Under the pieces are notes generated by a model that ran no database searches, had not been told where the DNA came from, and saw nothing but the letters and a program-made list of their open reading frames with translations. Of a stretch of DNA of 64,000 bases, positions 36,201-44,253 are shown in pieces (the first letter of the stretch is position 1; each line of letters starts with the position of its first letter). Source of the DNA: JAJYLM01 sp964547905 (GTDB lineage: Bacteria > JAMCPX01); assembly GCA_964547905.1 (NCBI GenBank), contig CAZJPN010000050.1, positions 12,466-76,465 of the forward strand. The letters are read 5' to 3'. The translations under genes and the position numbers were made by a program.

Positions 36201-37295
36201 CAGCATCTCACCGAAACTTATACCTTTAAGATCCAGTGAGAATTCCGCAGGAAGTTCATCATTCGAAAAATCTATGTCCCCGTTAAATTTAACCGTGCCT
36301 TTGGCTATCGAAACATCCGCCTTTTTTATATAAAGTTTTTGCGACTTAAATACATAGGATAGATCGCCCGTACCACCTCTTATGTGTCCTATTCCCATAT
36401 CACGAAAACCTACATCCCCGGATGAGGAAGGATTTAGTATGCTACCTTTGACACTTCCGTCAAATTTATAATCTCCGCTCAGCTCGGGTATTGATACCGG
36501 AAGCGTTTTTATGAATGTATTGAATTGCTGTATGTTATCAACCGATGCTTTTAACCTTAAATCGAGGTATGGATTGTCATAATCGTTTACACTCCCATGG
36601 ACAACAAAACTGAATGAATTTGATCGTATTCTTAAGCTGTTTATAGATATATCTCTATTTATAATAGCACCATTGAACTCACTGTCCGATAGTGTAATAG
36701 TGCTGCCGTACCTTGATAGAGACAGTCCTTTTATATCCACGACACCGTTTACGCTTTTACCCGCAAGCTCCGGATATACATTCATTGAAACATCCTTCGC
36801 TACAACATCGGTACTGGAAGCGGGCATACTGATTGAAAGGGCTGTATTGCTTACAACAACATGTTGAATGGTAACCGGAAGCTCTCCAGCTATTTTATTA
36901 ATATCTATGGCTGTTGTTTTGCCATGCATTTTTCCCGGAAGTTTTTTGTTTATCACGAGTGACACCTTTGCATCATTTATATAAACCACCTTCAATTGAG
37001 GCTTTTTTTTGAGTATGCTCGGCGGTTCGAATACAACAGTCAATTTTCCTATTTCGGCTTTATAACTTGCATCACCTTTTATGAGGAGCGAAGATAAGGT
37101 TACACTTGAAGATAAAATGGATATATCTATTCTTCCTATAGAGACATGTATGCCTGTTTTATCCGTTATGAATTTTTCGATTCTACCCTTGAAAAGATTT
37201 TCTACTACGTCGGTTCTTAAAATCACAACAATGGCAAGCATCAGCAGAAGGATGATGCCGTAAAATATATACGCCTTAGTCTTTCTTTTTTTCAT
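33288..37295 (-). CDS. tamB: TamB-like translocation and assembly module protein
   Basis: A 1335-aa AsmA-like protein that spans the periplasm from an inner-membrane anchor (YIFYGIILLLMLAIVVILRT, residues about 9-28) as a long beta-taco. The body is repetitive beta structure; the C-terminal DUF490/TamB domain includes NAVVTYTSEHLHNPFVDLRA, ANLNKFRRLFWIDNIQVEPY-like and RLTVTKRLTNDLDIMYSYDL, ending in KYKFEF. Family members shuttle phospholipid between membranes or assist autotransporter insertion with TamA. The Omp85 gene overlaps its stop and its start overlaps yacG by 20 bp, so all are co-transcribed. Confidence 0.92.
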   Translation of the reverse strand: MKKRKTKAYIFYGIILLLMLAIVVILRTDVVENLFKGRIEKFITDKTGIHVSIGRIDISILSSSVTLSSLLIKGDASYKAEIGKLTVVFEPPSILKKKPQLKVVYINDAKVSLVINKKLPGKMHGKTTAIDINKIAGELPVTIQHVVVSNTALSISMPASSTDVVAKDVSMNVYPELAGKSVNGVVDIKGLSLSRYGSTITLSDSEFNGAIINRDISINSLRIRSNSFSFVVHGSVNDYDNPYLDLRLKASVDNIQQFNTFIKTLPVSIPELSGDYKFDGSVKGSILNPSSSGDVGFRDMGIGHIRGGTGDLSYVFKSQKLYIKKADVSIAKGTVKFNGDIDFSNDELPAEFSLDLKGISFGEMLYALTVPNPYVDADITGRIEVKGEFNPVYFSGDFDLQFIRFSVYDDFFRSRKKNTIMVVKPVDIRSGLIITNQCAYITETTIKSSDSLLHADTALYFTGAMFSQFDSVQMDMHDVSPIASMSYTGIGSVQGYVAGPFKDIVIHGDVSFNNYSMEHIKLGNVTGVINFSKNVLFLNSVRAVKGDSRMHVDGGIQFTKDVELHMDAKLQPVLLKDIADNIGYKFTRLEEMQTNTRSFLNGFTVGGYVTGSVRFDGPIGTMSGYADLSFLHPDIYFQSFDSGYLKMTMDHGVFNIDSAVFKKGEDNLHIGGHISENGNIAVDFDTERFSIDNMNTIVRLDPHVKAVSSFAGDITGTVYNPIGSMNLKLKNITYDNVGIPDCSASVSFSDRVFSTIAEVFDGSLDIKAELDIRDGYPFRLRTQFDKFNVHPVLSILSGIGLTSDVTGTLWLVGRLKDLPDSLVGYVYLNNVSFGANFAVFENDKPVFIDIAKDNIYFREFSIKGKNSLVSLKGFFNLKGSIDTLVDADIDLSYLPVFTNIFAGANGKFKINARIYGEKDNVLFNGNADLNGNATLAEQPISVSGLHISVLMAGNNIIIKDMTGNINSGTMSGNGRIVMEGVLPKLFDISLNLKGISFVYANTIPMRLEGDLDLQGNYPQPVLEGNIKILDATYTDYINWEDEMLKFQRRRYEPQIIEQKKGHPLKLNINVGAENSIFIDNNIINSILSAELKITGDVDNPVIVGNISTSDGKLYYRSTVFGIDNAVVTYTSEHLHNPFVDLRASTSQQFMVNNEYTEYSIYLTIAGELDKLNVSLTSYPPNLDEMDIISLLTYGVTPADLMKSGISSAAAYEVGTAVGSKLAKDIFSELVGNQNLNKFRRLFWIDNIQVEPYYPIGASTTSIRLTVTKRLTNDLDIMYSYDLSGYNLQRFQSEYRLSRSLYFVGSWDNNISTMQSNTSNNNIGNLGGDLKYKFEF

Positions 37296-37455
37296 CTTTC
37301 ACTTCTACCGTATCCGGCTTTTGTCCCTGCACGCGGTATTCCTCCTTAAGCCATTTACCGAGATCTATCATTTTACATCTATAGGAACAGAATGGTCTAT
37401 ATGGATTCCCTTCCCAACCGATCTTTTTTTTGCATACAGGACATCGAATATTCAT
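37276..37455 (-). CDS. yacG: YacG-like zinc-ribbon DNA gyrase inhibitor
   Basis: A 59-aa protein too short for simple gene finding. It reads MNIRCPVCKKKIGWEGNPYR and then PFCSYRCKMIDLGKWLKEEY, with zinc ligands Cys5, Cys8, Cys23 and Cys27 (C-x2-C...C-x3-C), the YacG signature. The tail is charged (KDEKKKD). E. coli YacG binds GyrB and blocks gyrase. The gene overlaps the tamB start by 20 bp and heads the tamB-omp85 operon. No strong ribosome site is seen. Confidence 0.85.
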   Translation of the reverse strand: MNIRCPVCKKKIGWEGNPYRPFCSYRCKMIDLGKWLKEEYRVQGQKPDTVEVKDEKKKD

Positions 37456-37525
37456 ATAGTTAATTATATAGCAGCAAAACAGGAGGTTTTAAAGAAAATA
37501 AAATGATCTAAAAATGATTTGTCTG

Positions 37526-38164
37526 CTAATCTATAAGCCTCTGTCTGAGTGCTATTGCCACTGCCTCCGTTTTATCCGAGGCTCCAAGTTTTTCGTACAC
37601 CTTTTTAAGATGTCTTTTTACCGTCTCTTCACTTATGGAGAAAGCTGTTGCTATTTCCTTGTATCGTTTCCCGTCCGAAAGCATCGAAAGTATACCAAGC
37701 TCTATGCTGGACAACACCTTGCTCTTTTCTATCTGCATATCCACAGCAATTTTTTTGAGAACAGGGAGCGTGACTGCCGATTGAAGAAAACCGTTGCCAT
37801 GATAAACAGAGCGAATTGCATTAACAAGTTCAACGGAACTTACGTCTTTCAAAAGATATCCTTTTGCTCCGGCATGTATGGATTCAAAAACATAATTAGG
37901 GTTATCGTACATTGAAAGTACAATCACACTGCACTTCTTAAAATCTCTGACAATTTTCGGGATAAGCGATATCCCTCCCACATTTTTCATCTTTATATCA
38001 AGCAGCATCACATCGACTTTAATTTTTCCGAGTATGCCCAGAACTTCATCGCCATCTTTCGCTTCGGCTACAACTCTCATGTCGTTCTGATTGTTTATAA
38101 TATACTTTATACCTTCCCTGACAACCTTATGATCATCAACAAGCATTACCGAGATATTGTTCAT
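37526..38164 (-). CDS. NarL/FixJ-family response regulator
   Basis: A 212-aa protein with an N-terminal receiver and C-terminal LuxR-type helix-turn-helix. The start at 38164 (MNNISVMLVDDHKVVREG) is preferred; a TTG at 38200 would add a hydrophobic leader out of place in this family. The acidic pocket is VDDH and the phosphoacceptor Asp is in VMLLDIKMKNVGG; K is in YLLKDVSS. The DNA-binding part is ILSMLSDGKRYKEIATAFSI followed by SEETVKRHLKKVYEKLGA. No histidine kinase is in the window, so it is an orphan here. It lies 70 bp after yacG on the other side. Confidence 0.9.
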   Translation of the reverse strand: MNNISVMLVDDHKVVREGIKYIINNQNDMRVVAEAKDGDEVLGILGKIKVDVMLLDIKMKNVGGISLIPKIVRDFKKCSVIVLSMYDNPNYVFESIHAGAKGYLLKDVSSVELVNAIRSVYHGNGFLQSAVTLPVLKKIAVDMQIEKSKVLSSIELGILSMLSDGKRYKEIATAFSISEETVKRHLKKVYEKLGASDKTEAVAIALRQRLID

Positions 38165-38278
38165 ATGGATGCTTATAAACAAAAAAATTACTTTTTTCAA
38201 ACATTACTTTCAACACCGCCAACTTGACATAAAAGACCAAAAGAGTGATTCTTTAACTCAAGGCACGGTAAAATTTAT

Positions 38279-39286
38279 ATGCGGAACAAAAAGGCCGATA
38301 CAAAAATTATCAAGAATATAAGAAAGATAGCCATAACAGGAGTAAACAGCTTTATAGGCTGCAATCTTACCAGGCAACTCTCCCACAATCCGAAGTACAA
38401 AATCATAGCAATAGATATAAGAAAACCGGACTTTCTCGGGAAAAATATCAAATTTTATAAGATCGATCTTACAGAACCAATGATTGACGCCGTAATTGCA
38501 GGGATCTTCAAAAAAGAGGGTATTGACGAAGTTATACATCTTGCATTTTTATCCGGACCGATAAAGAATACCTCCCTTTCACACGAGCTTGAAGTAATAG
38601 GCACGCTAAACATACTCCATGCGTCATCAGCGGTAAAATTAAAGAAATTCATAATAAGATCGACAACCATGGCATACGGTGCAAACGCAACAAACCCAAA
38701 CTTTCTTACAGAAGAACATCCTTTAATGGCAGACCCAAAGATGGAGTACCTAAAAGATAAGGTAGAAGTAGAATATCTTGTTAAGAGGTTTAAAGAAAAA
38801 AATCCTCAAGCCACGGTCACTGCTTTAAGACTATGCGCAATAATGGGTCCGACAGTGAAAAACTTTTTAACTTCCTACTTTGCAAGTCCCGTAATACTTA
38901 CAATACTCGGGTTTGATCCGCTGTTTCAATTTGTACACGAGGAGGATGTTATAGATATTTTCAGGGTAGTTGTCGAGGACGATTATCCGGGTATATTCAA
39001 TATAGTGGGAAGGGGTGTTCTTCCGTTCAGTACCATACTAAAACTATCCGGTAAGATCGGCATCCCAATCCCGTATAAGATAGCATACTCAATGGTAGGG
39101 GTATTGTGGTCAGCCAATTTATCTCCGGTACCACCAACTTTTCTCGACTTCCTTAAATACACATGGCTTGCAGATGGGGCTAAAGCAAAAAAGATAATGA
39201 AATTTGAAGCACGCTACAAAATAAAAGATACACTGAAAAGTCTTACGGGAACCTATCGTCTGAGGGAATTAAAGCTGGTGGGTTGA
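38279..39286 (+). CDS. NAD-dependent epimerase/dehydratase (extended SDR)
   Basis: A 335-aa extended short-chain dehydrogenase. The Rossmann motif is ITGVNSFIGCNLTRQL, HLAFLSGP is the second cofactor loop, and the catalytic region shows STTMAYGAN with YLKDKVEVEYL as the Tyr-x3-Lys-like stretch (Tyr then Lys as YLKDK, not a perfect YxxxK). Substrate unknown: it may be a sugar-nucleotide or sterol-like enzyme. It overlaps the acyltransferase gene or adjoins it closely, and pairs of this SDR type with a PlsC-like acyltransferase are recurrent in deltaproteobacterial genomes, as far as I recall. Confidence 0.82.
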   Translation: MRNKKADTKIIKNIRKIAITGVNSFIGCNLTRQLSHNPKYKIIAIDIRKPDFLGKNIKFYKIDLTEPMIDAVIAGIFKKEGIDEVIHLAFLSGPIKNTSLSHELEVIGTLNILHASSAVKLKKFIIRSTTMAYGANATNPNFLTEEHPLMADPKMEYLKDKVEVEYLVKRFKEKNPQATVTALRLCAIMGPTVKNFLTSYFASPVILTILGFDPLFQFVHEEDVIDIFRVVVEDDYPGIFNIVGRGVLPFSTILKLSGKIGIPIPYKIAYSMVGVLWSANLSPVPPTFLDFLKYTWLADGAKAKKIMKFEARYKIKDTLKSLTGTYRLRELKLVG

Positions 39287-39294
39287 AAATAATC

Positions 39295-40266
39295 ATGGGG
39301 AAAAGCATGCACAAAAACAACATACCGTCTTTATCCTCAAAAACAAAACATTCTGTAAATACAAAGGGATCCCACGCTGGGTTTACCCTTGCTCCTGCCT
39401 TAACCGGAAAGGTAAAGGAATTCTTTTCTCAATTCTCCACAAAAAAGATCAAAGAGCAACTATCCGGTATAACTATGTGGGCAACCTCTATGGAGATTGA
39501 TGAATTCGGACTCGATCCGATATTTACGGCAAAAGCAAAGGTCTTCTTCGATCTGCTTTATGACAAATGGTGGAGGATAGAAGCTATCGACATGCATAAC
39601 ATACCTTCGTCAGGCAGGGCATTGCTCGTTTCCAATCATTCAGGGGGAATCCCGATAGACGGAGCCATGATCGTAACATCCATTGTCAAAAAACATCCTG
39701 TTAAACGGATCGCAAGACCACTCGTGGAAGACTTTGCATATTACATGCCGTTCGTGAATTCGTTTCTTATAAAAACAGGAAGTGTAAGGGCATCCCAGGA
39801 AAATGCGGAAAGATTACTCGAAAAGGAACAACTTGTCATAGTCTTCCCGGAAGGCATAAAAGGCATAGGTAAGCCTTTTAAGGACAGGTATAAATTGCAG
39901 AGATTCGGAAGGGGTGGATACATAAAACTTGCAATAAAAACACATTCACCGATTATACCGGTAGCAGTTGTCGGTGCAGAAGAAGCCTATCCGATTATAG
40001 GAAGAATCGACTGGCTTGGTAAAATATTCGGCGTTCCGTACCTCCCGACAACACTATTTTTTCCATGGCTCGGACCTATTGGAGCAATACCACTTCCAAC
40101 AAAGTGGTATATAAAATACGGCAAACCGATTGACATGGAAAAGTATAGTGAGCATGACATCGATGACGATATTCTTATAAACAGATTATCCGAAAATGTA
40201 AGAACACGTATACAACAAATGTTAACAGAAATGCTCAAGCAAAGAAAATCCATATTCTTCGGCTAA
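39295..40266 (+). CDS. PlsC-like 1-acylglycerol-3-phosphate O-acyltransferase
   Basis: A protein of about 323 aa of the lysophospholipid acyltransferase family. The H-x4-D-type motif is VSNHSGGIPIDGAMI and the substrate motif is VIVFPEGIKGIGKPF, both intact. Starts at 39283 (TTG overlapping the upstream TGA), 39295 and 39307 are all open; the ATG at 39307 has GGGGA close upstream. It transfers acyl chains to glycerol-phosphate or a related acceptor at the membrane. Partner of the upstream epimerase. Its stop is followed by a variant of the ATGCAT-centred palindrome. Confidence 0.85.
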   Translation: MGKSMHKNNIPSLSSKTKHSVNTKGSHAGFTLAPALTGKVKEFFSQFSTKKIKEQLSGITMWATSMEIDEFGLDPIFTAKAKVFFDLLYDKWWRIEAIDMHNIPSSGRALLVSNHSGGIPIDGAMIVTSIVKKHPVKRIARPLVEDFAYYMPFVNSFLIKTGSVRASQENAERLLEKEQLVIVFPEGIKGIGKPFKDRYKLQRFGRGGYIKLAIKTHSPIIPVAVVGAEEAYPIIGRIDWLGKIFGVPYLPTTLFFPWLGPIGAIPLPTKWYIKYGKPIDMEKYSEHDIDDDILINRLSENVRTRIQQMLTEMLKQRKSIFFG

Positions 40267-40290
40267 CTCGCAAAAATTGCATTTTTCGGT
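40266..40290 (+). repeat. ATGCA-centred palindromic motif after the acyltransferase
   Basis: After the TAA stop comes CTCGCAAAAATTGCATTTTTCGG, a palindromic stretch of the same family as those after def, the ABC permease and the kinase-BON gene. Confidence 0.5.
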
Positions 40291-40298
40291 TCAAACAC

Positions 40299-40326
40299 TT
40301 GACTATAAAAATAATTTCTACATAAT
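40299..40326 (+). promoter_or_regulatory. Promoter of tRNA-Phe
   Basis: TTGACT (40299-40304) and CATAAT (40321-40326) are 16 bp apart, 12 bp before the tRNA 5' end. Each matches five of six consensus bases. Confidence 0.75.
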
Positions 40327-40337
40327 GAAGTCTTCAT

Positions 40338-40410
<73 letters not shown>

Positions 40411-40541
40411 TTTTGCTTTTCAATAGATTAGTCGATCCTCTCTACGTCTCAATTCACTCCTGCTACCGTTTTTGCTATAATATTGTTGAAACTCTGTTAA
40501 CCCAAAAACCTTATCTCTTTAAAATTTGTAGCCTCGCCTCA

Positions 40542-42344
40542 TTATTCGAACCATTCTGGCCGCATCTTAAGAGTGAGCCCTTCTGCTTTTCCCAGGGTTT
40601 CCGCAATGCCCTTTATTTTGGGAAGTTCATAGGTAAAAAAATACCTGCAAGTATGAATCTTGGATTTATAGAAAGTATCGTCCTTTTTATTGGAAGCTGA
40701 ACGAAGAGCTATGCTTGCTTTGGTCGCCTGCAGAAGCCACTGCCATGCTATAGTAATGATACCAAAGAGCTCAAGGTAGAGCGTGGCGTCAGCCAAGAAA
40801 AATTCTGTCTCACCCTTACGAGCAATACCGATGAGTGATTCTGTGATGCCTTGCAAAATTTTTATCGCCTCTGCAAGCAAACCTGCACAATCTTTACACT
40901 CATCTATCTCATGGCCAGCCGCAATAGCCTTCTTAAGCTCTTCCAGAAACAGCAAAAAGGCCCTGCCATTTTTCATTACGACTTTACGTCCGAGCAAGTC
41001 CATCCCCTGAATGCCGGTCGTCCCCTCATGGATCGAGTGAATTCGTACGTCACGGTAGTACTGTTCGAGAGGAAATTCGTCGCAATAACCGTAGCCGCCA
41101 AGACACTGCAAACCTTGACTTACCGAGAGAATTCCCATTTCGGATGGATAACTCTTAGCGACCGGAGTGAGGAGATCGAGTAAAAGCTCATATCGTTCTT
41201 TTTCCTCCCCTTGAGTTACAAAGGCCAAGTCAACATATTGGGAACATTGGAAAATAAGGGATAGTGAGCCTTCAACTACAGCACGCTGAAAAAGCAGCAT
41301 TCTTTTTATATCGGCATGTTCTATTATCGGTATCTGGGGGGTAAGCGGATCTTTAGACGCGATCGGCCTTCCCTGAGGACGCTGTTTCGTATACTCGAGA
41401 GAGGCATAATAAGCGGCTGAAGCAATCGCGGTAGCACCCATACCAACATCGATCCTTGCCTCGTTCATCATTTGGAACATGTAACTCAAGCCCCTGTTCG
41501 GTTCACCAACCAACCAACCGCGGCAGTCATCATTGTCTCCAAACGCAAGCTGTGTGATCGGTGCACCTCGGTAGCCAAGTTTGTGGTAGATACCCATACA
41601 GGTTACATCATTTGTTACCAATCCGCCGTTTTTTTCTGGACGTTTTTTCGGGACAACAAACAGTGATATTCCCTTGACTCCTATGGGCGCTCCCTCTATC
41701 CTGCCCAACAGCAGATGGACAACGTTTTCTATTGATTCATAATCTGAAGAGGAGATGAATATCTTCTGTCCCTTTATTCTGTAAAAGCCTTCCTTAGTTG
41801 GGATCGCGAGCGTCGTAATATCGGTAAGCGAGGAGCCTGCTTGGGGTTCTGTTAAGGCCATCGTTCCCTGCCAGAGGCCAGCAAACATCTTTTGCACATA
41901 GGTTTGAATCAACTCTTGAGATCCGAACGAGGTTATCAGATGAGCTGCGCCGGCTGTCAAAAACGGATAAACTGAAGCCGAGTAATTAGCAGCGGCGAAA
42001 ATGCCGCGAAACGCTGTCATAAGCATATTCGGGATCTGTTGCCCGCCATACTCATAGGAAGACTCCGCCCCTATCCATCCTCCCTCACCACAGGCCTTCA
42101 TGATCTGTGCTGCCAGCGGGTGGACATACACTTTACCATCTTTGAATTCAGGCGGTTTTTTGTCCATTTCGGTAAAAGCAGGGAAGAGCATATCCTTCCC
42201 CATCTGCATCGCTGTAGAGAGAACCAGATCAAAGGTTTCCTTACTGTGATCGGAAAAATATGGGTATTTGGTTAACCGAGCAGCGTCGAACATTTCGTAG
42301 AGTAAGAACTCTAAATTCCTTAAATTAATAAATTGTTCAGCCAT
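40542..42344 (-). CDS. Acyl-CoA dehydrogenase, DmdC-like family
   Basis: A 600-aa acyl-CoA dehydrogenase of the longer AcdA/DmdC (3-methylmercaptopropionyl-CoA dehydrogenase-like) group. Signatures are GTMALTEPQAGSSLTDITTL, KGQKIFISSSDYESIENVVH and the C-terminal GGYGYCDEFPLEQYYRDVRI with HEGTTGIQGMDLLGRK holding the catalytic Glu position. Such enzymes take short or branched acyl-CoAs in beta-oxidation; the substrate is not determinable. The gene stands alone with a 16-bp palindrome 28 bp before the ATG (42372-42387). It differs from the other dehydrogenase at 26931 in sequence and subfamily. Confidence 0.92.
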   Translation of the reverse strand: MAEQFINLRNLEFLLYEMFDAARLTKYPYFSDHSKETFDLVLSTAMQMGKDMLFPAFTEMDKKPPEFKDGKVYVHPLAAQIMKACGEGGWIGAESSYEYGGQQIPNMLMTAFRGIFAAANYSASVYPFLTAGAAHLITSFGSQELIQTYVQKMFAGLWQGTMALTEPQAGSSLTDITTLAIPTKEGFYRIKGQKIFISSSDYESIENVVHLLLGRIEGAPIGVKGISLFVVPKKRPEKNGGLVTNDVTCMGIYHKLGYRGAPITQLAFGDNDDCRGWLVGEPNRGLSYMFQMMNEARIDVGMGATAIASAAYYASLEYTKQRPQGRPIASKDPLTPQIPIIEHADIKRMLLFQRAVVEGSLSLIFQCSQYVDLAFVTQGEEKERYELLLDLLTPVAKSYPSEMGILSVSQGLQCLGGYGYCDEFPLEQYYRDVRIHSIHEGTTGIQGMDLLGRKVVMKNGRAFLLFLEELKKAIAAGHEIDECKDCAGLLAEAIKILQGITESLIGIARKGETEFFLADATLYLELFGIITIAWQWLLQATKASIALRSASNKKDDTFYKSKIHTCRYFFTYELPKIKGIAETLGKAEGLTLKMRPEWFE

Positions 42345-42371
42345 AAACCTGTCCCTTTTCCCTTTAAAATA

Positions 42372-42387
42372 CCAAGATTAATCTTGG
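42372..42387. promoter_or_regulatory. 16-bp perfect palindrome before the DmdC-like gene
   Basis: CCAAGATTAATCTTGG lies 28 bp before the start codon. A perfect palindrome of this size in a promoter region suggests an operator, but the regulator is unknown. Confidence 0.45.
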
Positions 42388-42589
42388 CTACTTAATGAAG
42401 TCGGCTATCTTTTAAACTACCTTAAAGTTGTTGGTTAAGCTTGTCAAGTTTTTAATGGCTGAGGCAGATGTTTTTCCTTTCTTGAATTTCATCGAATAAA
42501 TATAATAATCAGGACGCACTCAATCTCTTGTCTTTTCAAAGAAAAGGCTTTATGATATAAAAATGAATAAATCCAATACGGAGGAACAA

Positions 42590-43918
42590 ATGAAACCGAA
42601 AACGATTAGAAGCTGGTGGATAGTGATCCTTATTCTGGCTGTTACCTCAGCTTTTGCAGCTAAAATTGTAGCCAATAAAGAACTCCCTCAAAAGAGTAAC
42701 GAAACCAGATATGAAGAACTTGGTCTGTTTACATCTGTTCTTAACAAAGTCCAAAAAGACTATGTAGAACCTGTAAGCACGAAAAAGCTCATCTATGGTG
42801 CTTTAAAGGGCATGATCAGCTCTCTCGATCCTCATTCAGGCTTCATGACACCCAATGAATATAAAGATCTCGAAGTAAGCACACAGGGACAATTCGGCGG
42901 TGTTGGGATGACAATAACACTAAAGAACGGCATACTTACGGTAATATCTCCTATAGAAGATACACCTGCTGCAAAAGCAGGGATAGAACCAGGTGATAAA
43001 ATTATCATGATAGACGGTAAACCTACAAATGATCTCACCCTTGAACAAGACCTTGATATGATACGCGGACCGAGCGGTACGAAAGTGAGGATAACTGTTA
43101 TCAGGGAAGGATTGAAACAGCCAAAGATTTTTGATTTAACAAGGGAAATCATAAAAATTAAAAGTGTTAAATACGACGTTATTGATGGACATTATGGATA
43201 CATAAGGATTATACAGTTTCAGGAAACTACCAACAGCGAACTTCAGAAAGCTCTTGACGAAATACATAAAAAAACAGGCAATGACGTTGAAGGTGTTATA
43301 CTTGATTTGAGAAATAATCCAGGCGGGCTGCTCGATCAGGCAGTTGCTGTTGCCTCCCGCTTTATAAAGAGCGGCCTTATTGTTTACACAAAGGGCAGAC
43401 TTCCGGATCAACAATTAAAGTTTATGGCAAGCGGTAAAAATGTCGAACCCGATTATCCTATAGTAGCTTTAATTAACGGTGGTACGGCAAGCGCCTCCGA
43501 GATAGTCGCCGGTGCATTACAGGATCACAAGAGGGCGATAATCGTTGGAACACCAAGCTTTGGCAAAGGCTCCGTTCAAACAATTATTCCGTTAGAGGAC
43601 GGCTCTGCACTCCGCCTGACTACCGCCCTTTACTACACGCCAAACGGCAAATCTATCCAGGCCGAAGGAATACAACCCAACATAACGATGCACGAAGAGA
43701 AGATCGTAGAAGAAGAATCACAGAATATTTTTGGTGTAAAAGAAAAAGATCTTGAAGGGCATTTCCCTGCACAAAATAAATTACCAAAAGAGAAAATAAA
43801 AGAGACAAAGAAGACAGAGAACCTATTGAGCGATAGTGAAATAAAGCGTGCACTTGATATACTGAAGGGTATCCACCTTTACACTGCTATAAATGGAGGT
43901 AGCACTGTCAAAAATTAA
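42590..43918 (+). CDS. ctpA: S41-family C-terminal processing peptidase
   Basis: A periplasmic serine protease of 442 aa, anchored or secreted by an N-terminal segment (SWWIVILILAVTSAFAAKIV). The start at 42590 has GGAGG a few bases upstream; the ATG at 42563 does not. A PDZ domain spans about residues 95-185 (GVGMTITLKNGILTVISPIE). The Ser-Lys catalytic dyad is Ser301 (TASASEIVAG) and Lys326 (PSFGKGSVQ). ILDLRNNPGGLLDQAV is the S41 hallmark. It cleaves C-terminal ends of envelope proteins. It overlaps the FtsB-like gene by one base (TAATG) and heads a five-gene plus-strand run. Confidence 0.94.
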   Translation: MKPKTIRSWWIVILILAVTSAFAAKIVANKELPQKSNETRYEELGLFTSVLNKVQKDYVEPVSTKKLIYGALKGMISSLDPHSGFMTPNEYKDLEVSTQGQFGGVGMTITLKNGILTVISPIEDTPAAKAGIEPGDKIIMIDGKPTNDLTLEQDLDMIRGPSGTKVRITVIREGLKQPKIFDLTREIIKIKSVKYDVIDGHYGYIRIIQFQETTNSELQKALDEIHKKTGNDVEGVILDLRNNPGGLLDQAVAVASRFIKSGLIVYTKGRLPDQQLKFMASGKNVEPDYPIVALINGGTASASEIVAGALQDHKRAIIVGTPSFGKGSVQTIIPLEDGSALRLTTALYYTPNGKSIQAEGIQPNITMHEEKIVEEESQNIFGVKEKDLEGHFPAQNKLPKEKIKETKKTENLLSDSEIKRALDILKGIHLYTAINGGSTVKN

Positions 43919-44235
43919 TGAAGTGGTTTTATAGATTTCTATTGCTTCTCATAATAGCAATGGCCGTATACGCCGTCGCCTCGCATGGTGGAGTATACGA
44001 TCTATGGCAAATTAAGAAGAATATAGCACAGGTGGAGGCAAGGAATACGTTGTTGACGCAGGAGAAAGATAACCTTGCAGAACAAATAAACTTATTACAA
44101 TCGAACAATTTTTATATAGAAAAGATAGCACGTGAGGAGCTTGGTATGGCAAGAAAAGATGATATAGTAGTCTATCTGAGAAAAGATAACAACCACACTC
44201 CTCAGTTCCCTGCAGTAAATCATAACGAAAAATAA
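43918..44235 (+). CDS. FtsB/DivIC-family septum protein
   Basis: A 105-aa single-pass membrane protein with an N-terminal transmembrane helix (FYRFLLLLIIAMAVYAVA), a coiled coil (about 35-65, NIAQVEARNTLLTQEKDNLA) and the family C-terminal segment YIEKIAREELGMARKDDIVV. FtsB/DivIC links FtsL and FtsQ in the divisome. It starts within the ctpA stop and ends 18 bp before a diguanylate cyclase gene. Confidence 0.9.
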   Translation: MKWFYRFLLLLIIAMAVYAVASHGGVYDLWQIKKNIAQVEARNTLLTQEKDNLAEQINLLQSNNFYIEKIAREELGMARKDDIVVYLRKDNNHTPQFPAVNHNEK

Positions 44236-44253
44236 AAACTATATTTTCATATT

